A stretch of DNA of 11,648 bases from UBA11579 sp039714215 (lineage in GTDB: Bacteria > Chloroflexota > Anaerolineae > Anaerolineales > UBA11579), in contig JBDLJU010000087.1 in NCBI GenBank assembly GCA_039714215.1, forward strand, positions 1 to 11,648, written 5' to 3'. Shown here one piece after another: positions 1 to 5,214 of this stretch. Below the pieces are notes generated by a model. That model made no database searches and was not told where the DNA came from. It saw nothing but the letters and a program-made list of their open reading frames with translations. Numbering within the stretch: the first letter of the stretch is position 1; each line of letters starts with the position of its first letter. A program made the position numbers and the translations under genes.

Positions 1-325
1 GTTTGGGCTTGGTTTCTTTGTTATCCAGAGCCAATTAACCCTTGGCATAGTCTTGGTAATCGGCGGGATATTCTGGGCGCTGGTAAACGTAAACAGCTTA
101 CCGCTGGTCTATGACTATGGTGACGAGAATAAAATTGGTGCTTATACTGGCTTGTATTATTTTTCATCGCAATCTGCTGCTGTGCTTGGCCCGGTGATCA
201 GCGGTGCGGTGATCGAAATGTTTGGATCAGATTACCGGTATCTGTGGGTGTTCAGTACGGTATTCATGGCGCTGGCTTTTGTGGTGATGCAAGGAGTTTC
301 ATCTAAGAAGAAGTTTGCTGAATAA
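1..325 (+). CDS. MFS-type transporter, C-terminal fragment (5' end outside window)
   Basis: The reading frame is open from base 2 to a TAA at 323-325 and enters from outside the window, so only about the last 107 residues are visible. They are strongly hydrophobic and contain three membrane segments: one around FFVIQSQ-LTLGIVLVIGGIFW, one around SAAVLGPVISGAVIEMFG, and a last one at LWVFSTVFMALAFVVMQ, followed by a basic tail (SSKKKFAE). The string GAYTGLYYFSSQSAA followed by a Gly/Pro-rich helix is typical of the last third of major facilitator transporters, particularly GPH/SLC45-like sugar carriers. The substrate cannot be told from this fragment. The gene converges with glmS and ends at the shared hairpin at 368-395. 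The family call is fairly secure; any narrower call would be a guess. Confidence 0.7.
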   Translation, partial: FGLGFFVIQSQLTLGIVLVIGGIFWALVNVNSLPLVYDYGDENKIGAYTGLYYFSSQSAAVLGPVISGAVIEMFGSDYRYLWVFSTVFMALAFVVMQGVSSKKKFAE

Positions 326-367
326 CAAAAAACTGGCACTTCTTTAACGAGGTCTAATTAAAAAAAC

Positions 368-395
368 AAAAGCGCACCCAAGCGGGTGCGCTTTT
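368..395. terminator. Bidirectional intrinsic terminator between the transporter gene and glmS
   Basis: A perfect 12-bp inverted repeat (AAAAGCGCACCC / GGGTGCGCTTTT) encloses the 4-nt loop AAGC. Its G+C-rich core is flanked by A's on the left and T's on the right, so both strands give a hairpin followed by U's. Read on the minus strand (glmS) the U-rich tail is longer: four U's, one G, then six U's. It lies 42 bases past the transporter stop and 22 bases past the glmS stop, as expected for a shared terminator between convergent genes. Confidence 0.9.
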
Positions 396-417
396 GAATT
401 AATAGCGAGCTGCAATA

Positions 418-2259
418 TTATTCTACAGTGACGCTTTTTGCCAAATTTCTAGGTTGGTCAACATCTAGGCCGCGCATCGCAGCGATGTGGTAAGCAAGCA
501 GTTGTAAGGGGATAACAGTGATCACCGGACTAAGCATCCAATGGGTCTCTGGCACCCAAATAGTGTGGTCGGCCATTTCTGAGATCAAATCATCCCCGTC
601 CGTCGCAAGGACGATTGCTGGGGCTCCGCGGGATTTTGTCTGTTCGATCTGGCTGAGCATTTTCTCATACCAGGGATCTTTTGGTGCAATCAGAATTACC
701 GGCATATCTTCGTCAAATAATGCAATTGGTCCGTGTTTCATTTCACCGGCTGGGTAGCCTTCCGCGTGGATGTAAGAGATTTCTTTCAGCTTCAACGCGC
801 CTTCGTATGCGGTTGGCATGTTGATCCCGCGCCCCAAATAAAGGCAGTGATCGGTCTCTTTGAGCTCTTTGGCCAAATCTACGATCTGATCCTCTCGTGC
901 CAATACCTGGGCGGCAAGGTCGGGCAGCTTGCGTAGTTCATTGACAAGTTCCTTGCGCTCTTTGGGGGAAATTTCTCCGCGTAAATCTGCGAGCAGGATT
1001 GCCAGCATAAACTGGTCGACGAGTGGGGCGGTGTAAGCTTTGGTCGATGCCACCCCGATTTCCGGACCGGTTTGCATCGAGATGTAACCATCTGCAATCC
1101 GCATGGCTTGTGAACCAATTGCATTGACCACCGACCATAAGGTCGCTCCGCGCTGCTTGCCTTCATTCATCGCCGCCAAGGTGTCCGCGGTTTCGCCGGA
1201 CTGCGAGATAGCTAATACCACCGTGTTTTCTGTAATGATTGGATCGCGGTAGCGAAACTCTGAAGCGATATCGATTTCAACAGGGATCCGCGCAATCTTT
1301 TCAATAAGCACCTTGCCGACCATGGCGGCATAATAGGCTGTCCCACAGGCTATGATCACGATCCGGTCAATTTTCTTGGCGAATTCCTTGGTGAGATTTA
1401 ATTGGGGGAGCAGAATATCCCCTGATTCAAAATCAATTCGACCGGCGATCGTGTCTGTCAGCGAGCGGATCTGTTCGTGGATTTCCTTTTGCATAAAATG
1501 GCGGTATTCGCCTTTCTCAGCAGCAACCGGGTCCCATGAAATTGAATCAATTTGGTATTCGATTTCTTCCCCAGTGAGGGTCTGCACTTCGAGCCCCTCA
1601 GCGGTGATGATTGCGATTTGATGGCTTTCTAAAAAACAAACCTCTCGGGTGTGTTCCAAAATTGCAGGGATATCCGAGGCAAGGAACATTTCACTCTTGC
1701 CAAACCCAATCACCACTCCGCCTGCATTCCCGATTCTGGTGGCGATTATCTTATCAGGCTCAAGGGAGGATGCCAGCACGATCCCCTGGTGTCCCTTGAG
1801 GTGTTTAAACGCCTGCTGGGCGGCCTGGGTGAGGCTGGAACCGGGTGAGAGATAACGTTCAACAAGATGCACGATGATCTCGCTGTCAGTGTCTGAATTG
1901 AACTTTACCCCCTCGGCAGCAAGCTCCTCGCGTAACTGCATGTAATTTTCTACAATCCCGTTATGGACAACAACCACCTTTCCTGTTGCGCCCATGTGCG
2001 GGTGAGCATTCCTGGCATTAGGTTCACCGTGGGTTGCCCAGCGAGTGTGGCCAATTCCTAATTTCCCAGAAATGGGGTCTTCCTCCACAATACTGAGAAG
2101 GTTGTTAAGTTTACCAGCGTCGCGGCGTACTTCAATGCTGCCATTCTGCAGCACGGCGATCCCCGCAGAATCGTACCCGCGATACTCGAGTCGTTTAAGA
2201 CCTGACAACACGATCGGGGTTGCGTCTCGGGGACCAATGTATCCAACTATTCCACACAT
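418..2259 (-). CDS. glmS: Glutamine-fructose-6-phosphate aminotransferase (isomerizing), GlmS
   Basis: GlmS makes glucosamine-6-phosphate from fructose-6-phosphate and glutamine in the cytoplasm, the first committed step toward UDP-GlcNAc and peptidoglycan. The protein is 613 aa, the normal family length. The open frame extends 20 codons further upstream, but the ATG at 2259 is chosen for two reasons: the catalytic nucleophile must be Cys2, exposed after Met removal (MCGIVGYIG), and a GGAGGA site lies 7 bases upstream. The N-terminal class II glutaminase domain shows HTRWATHG (71-78), HNG (99-101) and SDTD (122-125). Two SIS isomerase domains follow, with ACGTAYYAA, SQSGETADT, STKAYT and the EGALKLKEISYIHAEGYPAGE segment. 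The C-terminus DQPRNLAKSVTVE carries the conserved active-site Lys608. The gene is single, divergent from mreB, and has a long structured leader that looks like a glmS ribozyme, implying product feedback. Confidence 0.97.
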   Translation of the reverse strand: MCGIVGYIGPRDATPIVLSGLKRLEYRGYDSAGIAVLQNGSIEVRRDAGKLNNLLSIVEEDPISGKLGIGHTRWATHGEPNARNAHPHMGATGKVVVVHNGIVENYMQLREELAAEGVKFNSDTDSEIIVHLVERYLSPGSSLTQAAQQAFKHLKGHQGIVLASSLEPDKIIATRIGNAGGVVIGFGKSEMFLASDIPAILEHTREVCFLESHQIAIITAEGLEVQTLTGEEIEYQIDSISWDPVAAEKGEYRHFMQKEIHEQIRSLTDTIAGRIDFESGDILLPQLNLTKEFAKKIDRIVIIACGTAYYAAMVGKVLIEKIARIPVEIDIASEFRYRDPIITENTVVLAISQSGETADTLAAMNEGKQRGATLWSVVNAIGSQAMRIADGYISMQTGPEIGVASTKAYTAPLVDQFMLAILLADLRGEISPKERKELVNELRKLPDLAAQVLAREDQIVDLAKELKETDHCLYLGRGINMPTAYEGALKLKEISYIHAEGYPAGEMKHGPIALFDEDMPVILIAPKDPWYEKMLSQIEQTKSRGAPAIVLATDGDDLISEMADHTIWVPETHWMLSPVITVIPLQLLAYHIAAMRGLDVDQPRNLAKSVTVE

Positions 2260-2266
2260 TTGGTGT

Positions 2267-2272
2267 TCCTCC
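2267..2272 (-). promoter_or_regulatory. glmS ribosome binding site
   Basis: GGAGGA on the minus strand lies 7 bases before the ATG at 2259-2257. This strong Shine-Dalgarno site supports the start that places the catalytic Cys at position 2, rather than the longer open frame starting at 2319. Confidence 0.85.
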
Positions 2273-2299
2273 AGTAGATATTGATTTCTTATGCCACTT

Positions 2300-2510
2300 C
2301 CCACTGCCTTTTGACACATCCGGTTGCTCGGATAGTATTGCTGCAGTAGGTCTCGGTTGGAGGAAAAGATGTCGGGATATGGCGTTCCCGGAAGGCTTCC
2401 GCTGATCTTTCGATTTTCCTGTACAGAATGATTTTTATCCTGTCAGTTAGCTCCACGATGAGGTGGAGAACCTTCATCCTCGTCACCCTATCTTAATAGG
2501 GCCATGCGCT
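2300..2510 (-). ncRNA. glmS self-cleaving ribozyme / riboswitch (variant with core insertion)
   Basis: The minus-strand glmS leader reproduces the order of elements in known glmS ribozymes. It has A|GCGC at 2510|2509, the expected cleavage context. A first hairpin follows (CCCTAT/ATAGGG, 2486-2501, loop 2492-2495). Next comes the conserved TGACGAGG (2485-2478), then GAAGG-TT (2475-2469), later ATCGA (2414-2410) and GCGGAAG (2402-2396), then CCTTC (2395-2391), which pairs with GAAGG. A P3-like hairpin CGGGA/TCCCG (2390-2373) comes directly after. A 3' domain can form CCTACTG (2350-2344) with CAGTGGG (2306-2300) around a small hairpin at 2318-2333. In Bacillus ribozymes GACGAGG, GGUUUAUCGA, GGCGG and the following hairpin come in this same order. 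Here about 50 nt forming two hairpins (2451-2468 and 2419-2446) separate GGTT from ATCGA. In the known family, glucosamine-6-phosphate triggers cleavage and the glmS mRNA is then degraded. The identification is firm on the core; the 3' boundary and P4 pairing are approximate. Confidence 0.88.
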
Positions 2511-2566
2511 GTCTTTTCCAAAGAGCAATTATTTCAAATCGGCCACCTTTTTTGTTTGATTGCGGA

Positions 2567-2572
2567 ATTATA
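2567..2572 (-). promoter_or_regulatory. Probable glmS promoter -10 box
   Basis: A perfect TATAAT on the minus strand lies about 57 bases upstream of the predicted ribozyme cleavage site. No good -35 hexamer is present at 16-18 bp; TTTCAA at 15 bp spacing is the nearest. The start site would be near 2560, giving a leader of about 300 nt that includes the whole ribozyme. The upstream stretch 2573-2640 is very A+T-rich, which could substitute for a weak -35. Confidence 0.6.
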
Positions 2573-2658
2573 CCTTAATATTTTTGATTGAAACTAAAAA
2601 TTAATCATTTAAAAAAGAAACTTCTTGCCAAATATTTCATAAAGGATTTACACGTTGG

Positions 2659-2667
2659 TGGTATAAT
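2659..2667 (+). promoter_or_regulatory. Extended -10 promoter for the mreB operon
   Basis: TGGTATAAT is a perfect extended -10 element (TG-N-TATAAT). No convincing -35 lies at the right distance, as is common for extended -10 promoters. The start site would fall around 2674, about 73 bases upstream of the mreB start. A second, poorer candidate lies downstream (TACTAT at 2711-2716 with TTCACA at 2686-2691, 19 bp spacing) and would begin beyond the hairpin at 2681-2707. Confidence 0.6.
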
Positions 2668-2680
2668 TTGCAGTTGGCGA

Positions 2681-2707
2681 AAGCCTTCACAAACGAAGGT
2701 TTTTTTT
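2681..2707 (+). terminator. Terminator-like hairpin in the mreB leader (possible attenuator)
   Basis: AAGCCTTC and GAAGGTTT can pair over 8 bp (one G-U) around the loop ACAAAC, and the run continues as T's to 2707, eight in a row from 2700. This has the form of an intrinsic terminator, but it sits between the predicted mreB promoter (-10 at 2662-2667) and the mreB start at 2747. No + strand gene ends upstream of it. An overlapping small hairpin, GGC-GAAA-GCC (2676-2685), would compete for the CC at 2684-2685. The core stem is only 5 G+C/A+T pairs plus weaker ones, so termination would probably be partial. Confidence 0.55.
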
Positions 2708-2735
2708 GGATACTATATTGTTGATTTTCTTCCAT

Positions 2736-2740
2736 AGGAG
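2736..2740 (+). promoter_or_regulatory. mreB ribosome binding site selecting a TTG start
   Basis: AGGAG lies 6 bases before the TTG at 2747-2749. No ATG or GTG in this frame precedes the conserved DIGIDLGTANT motif, so this site decides the TTG start. Confidence 0.75.
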
Positions 2741-2746
2741 CGAACT

Positions 2747-3793
2747 TTGGCATTCAACCCAATAAATTGGTTTCTTGGGTTCTTCTCATTAGATATCGGA
2801 ATTGACCTTGGAACCGCGAATACACTAGTTCATGTTCGCGGCAAGGGCATTGCGATCAATGAGCCGTCCTGGGTGGCGATTGATAAACGCACCCGAGAAC
2901 CAAAATTCATCGGAAAAGAAGCAAAAGCTATGGTTGGGCGAACCCCGAGTAATATTATTGCTGTCCGCCCATTAAGGGATGGGGTAATTTCAGAATTTGA
3001 GATCACCCAGGAGATGTTGGCCTACTATATTGATAAAGCTCACCAACAAAGCATCGTCCCGTATCCTCGACCGCGGGTTGTGGTTGGGATTCCTTCAGGC
3101 GTAACAGAAGTCGAAATGCGTGCGGTTTATGATGCTTCTCGGCTGGCTGGTGCCCGCGAAACGTATCTCATCGAAGAGCCAACTGCCTCGGCAATTGCTG
3201 CGGGGCTTCCAATTGCCGAGATCGGTGGAAGCATGATCATCGATATTGGGGGCGGCACTACAGAAGTGACCGTATTTTCTATGGGTGGGATTGTTACGTC
3301 CAGATCATTGCGCGTTGCTGGGGATGAGCTTGATAATGAAATCCTGCAATATGTCCGCAATAAGTACAATCTGCTGATCGGCGACCGCATGGCTGAAGAA
3401 GTCAAAATGCGGATAGGGTCAGCTTTTCCGCTCCAGGAAGAGAAAACGTACACGGTGCGCGGTAGAAATTTGATTTCAGGCTTGCCAGAAACTTTAGAGC
3501 TTTCCTCAATTGAAATCCGCGAGGCTGTATCTGGTTCTGTGAACACGATCATCGAAACCGTTCGAGACACAATCGATGAGGTTCCTCCGGAAATCATATC
3601 AGATCTCATGGATATCGGAATTTGTTTATCTGGCGGAGGGTCTTTACTTCAAGGGATGGCAGAACGCGTTTCAGAAGATGTTAAAATCAGGGCATGGGTC
3701 GCTGAAGATCCAATGACCTGTGTGGCAAGAGGGGCTGGATTAATTCTTGAAGATTTTGAAAATCTCAAAGGCTGGCTTACCATAATTGAATAA
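2747..3793 (+). CDS. mreB: Rod-shape-determining actin-like ATPase MreB
   Basis: MreB polymerises on the inner face of the membrane and guides side-wall peptidoglycan synthesis through MreC, MreD, RodA and PBP2. The protein is 348 aa, the usual family size (about 335-350). Actin-fold motifs are intact: phosphate-1 loop DIGIDLGTANT (16-26), the EEPTASAIAAGLP segment, phosphate-2 loop DIGGGTTEV (166-174) and the adenosine motif LSGGGSLLQGM (SGGG at 295-298). The start is TTG with AGGAG 6 bases upstream. The first residues (FNPINWFLGFF) are hydrophobic and aromatic, consistent with the membrane-contacting N-terminus seen in many MreB proteins. It is first in the shape operon, 60 bases before mreC and with no terminator between them. 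Paralogues such as Mbl or MreBH cannot be excluded by sequence alone, but the mreCD context favours MreB. Confidence 0.96.
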   Translation: MAFNPINWFLGFFSLDIGIDLGTANTLVHVRGKGIAINEPSWVAIDKRTREPKFIGKEAKAMVGRTPSNIIAVRPLRDGVISEFEITQEMLAYYIDKAHQQSIVPYPRPRVVVGIPSGVTEVEMRAVYDASRLAGARETYLIEEPTASAIAAGLPIAEIGGSMIIDIGGGTTEVTVFSMGGIVTSRSLRVAGDELDNEILQYVRNKYNLLIGDRMAEEVKMRIGSAFPLQEEKTYTVRGRNLISGLPETLELSSIEIREAVSGSVNTIIETVRDTIDEVPPEIISDLMDIGICLSGGGSLLQGMAERVSEDVKIRAWVAEDPMTCVARGAGLILEDFENLKGWLTIIE

Positions 3794-3853
3794 TCACCGT
3801 GTTCCAAGCCGAATAGAACCTTTGTAAATTAGTTTGAATTGGTGAAATTCTGA

Positions 3854-4696
3854 ATGAACTTTAGGAAAAACCGGGCGTGGCAATCTGTCACCCTTGGTTT
3901 GATCGTAATTGGAATATTGTTGATGGCATTGGGCGGGCTGCTTAACCCCGTACTGGATGCCCTGTTAAGCCCCGTGTTGGGGGCTCAAGAATGGCTTACG
4001 ATCAGATATCAGGCGGTGCAGGACCTGATCAATTCCCCCACAGATTTGGTGCGGCTGCGACAGGAGAATGTCGAACTAGAAGCAGAAGTTGCCAACTTGC
4101 AAACCCAGGTGATCTCTCTTCAGCAACAGGTCACAGAAGTAGAACTACTTTCAGCCTTGCTTGATTTTGCCCGCAGTCAACGGGAAAATGAATATGTTGC
4201 TGCCAATGTGGTTTTCCGTGACCCGCGGCCTTTCCTGAAATATGTAATTATTGACGTCGGATCTGATGATGGTGTTTTACGAGGGATGCCTGTGGTGAGC
4301 GCCGAAGGCCTGGTTGGCAGGGTTGATGCTGTTACTGCATCAGCTGCACGCGTGCAGCTAATTACCGATACCGCAGCAAGTGTAAGCGTGATTGTACAGC
4401 CAGCCAATTCTAATGCGGTGCTTACCGGCAGCATTACCAGCGATATTTCATTAGGTTTTATTTCTCAAGAAATTGAAGTAGCCCCCGGAGATTTGGTGTT
4501 AACTTCAGGGTTGGGCGGTAATTACCCTCCAGATATTCTGATTGGGCAAATCGCCAGCGTTAGATCCACGGCAACTGATCTGTTTCAACAAGCAGCCATC
4601 CAACCGGTTGTAGATTTTTCAAGGTTGAGCATTGTTTTGGTAATTGTTAATTTTCAACCTGTTGAAATTGAGCCGTTGATTCCTGACGAAAATTAG
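3854..4696 (+). CDS. mreC: Rod-shape-determining protein MreC
   Basis: MreC is a bitopic membrane protein that links cytoplasmic MreB to PBP2 on the outer face and activates wall synthesis. The layout is typical in 280 aa. A short basic N-terminus is followed by one membrane anchor (about residues 12-33, GLIVIGILLMALGGLL). A coiled coil rich in Glu, Leu and Gln comes next (about 68-105). The last part is the two-barrel periplasmic domain, with VVFRDPRPFLKYVIIDVGS, GMPVVSAEGLVGRV and VLTSGLGGNYPPDILIGQI, all characteristic of MreC. The ATG at 3854 is preceded only by a weak GGTGA, about 8 bases away. It is followed 17 bases later by mreD. Nothing is missing. Confidence 0.95.
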   Translation: MNFRKNRAWQSVTLGLIVIGILLMALGGLLNPVLDALLSPVLGAQEWLTIRYQAVQDLINSPTDLVRLRQENVELEAEVANLQTQVISLQQQVTEVELLSALLDFARSQRENEYVAANVVFRDPRPFLKYVIIDVGSDDGVLRGMPVVSAEGLVGRVDAVTASAARVQLITDTAASVSVIVQPANSNAVLTGSITSDISLGFISQEIEVAPGDLVLTSGLGGNYPPDILIGQIASVRSTATDLFQQAAIQPVVDFSRLSIVLVIVNFQPVEIEPLIPDEN

Positions 4697-4713
4697 TAAA
4701 GGCTGCTCAACTG

Positions 4714-5214
4714 ATGGAAATATTAGCTGCTTTTCTCATGCTCGCTCTGGCTGCAATTGCTCAAAATTCAGTCGTTACCCGGATTAATTTGTTGGCCGGT
4801 GCGGCTGATCTGGTCCTTTTGGTGCTGCTATCCTGGATTTTACAGTCTGGCGAAAAGAAACCCGTTAAGTGGGGAATTGTTGCTGGTGTTTTGGTCGGAT
4901 TCTCTTCAGCATCTCCCATATTGGTATCCGTAGTTGGTTATCTTATCGTAATCGGTTTTGTGATGCTGCTCCAAACCAGGATTTGGCAGGCTCCGTATTG
5001 GATGTTGCTGACCTCAACATTCTTTGGGACAATTGCTGTTTATGGATTTGAAATTTCTTATTGGTGGGTAAACGGATATCCTTTTGATTTTGTTGAGATG
5101 TTCAATATTGTAATACTACCTTCCGTGGTTTTAAATGTATTGTTCGTTCTCCCCGTCTATTTGTTCGTTGGAGAGATCGTGAAAATGAGCTCCTCATTAG
5201 AGGTAGAAGTATGA
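4714..5214 (+). CDS. mreD: Rod-shape-determining membrane protein MreD
   Basis: MreD is a small polytopic membrane protein of the elongation complex, always found with MreC; its exact function is unsettled. This one is 166 aa and hydrophobic throughout, with five or six membrane segments. The N-terminal LAAFLMLALAAIAQNSVVTRI is typical, with the helix-ending Gln-Asn motif common in MreD. The middle part GVLVGFSSASP and the C-terminal LNVLFVLPVYLFVGEIV also fit. The ribosome site is weak (AAAGG around 4698-4702). The end overlaps the mrdA start by ATGA (5211-5214), implying translational coupling. Sequence conservation in MreD is low, so the call rests on hydrophobicity pattern plus position between mreC and mrdA. 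Confidence 0.9.
   Translation: MEILAAFLMLALAAIAQNSVVTRINLLAGAADLVLLVLLSWILQSGEKKPVKWGIVAGVLVGFSSASPILVSVVGYLIVIGFVMLLQTRIWQAPYWMLLTSTFFGTIAVYGFEISYWWVNGYPFDFVEMFNIVILPSVVLNVLFVLPVYLFVGEIVKMSSSLEVEV

Noticed and set aside
2260..2319. N-terminal extension of GlmS by 20 residues
   Set aside because: The glutaminase needs Cys directly after the initiator Met, and GGAGGA sits correctly before the ATG at 2259.
2289..2486. Open frame of 65 codons on the minus strand in the glmS leader
   Set aside because: It coincides with the predicted ribozyme, has no ribosome site and resembles no protein; base pairing explains the sequence better.
3127..3609. 160-codon open frame antisense to mreB
   Set aside because: It lies wholly within a strongly conserved gene, is Ser/Ile-rich as expected of an antisense shadow, and shows no recognisable motif.
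3794..3853. Possible promoter or terminator in the mreB-mreC gap
   Set aside because: No hairpin with T-run and no recognisable -10/-35 pair; it reads as an ordinary operon spacer.
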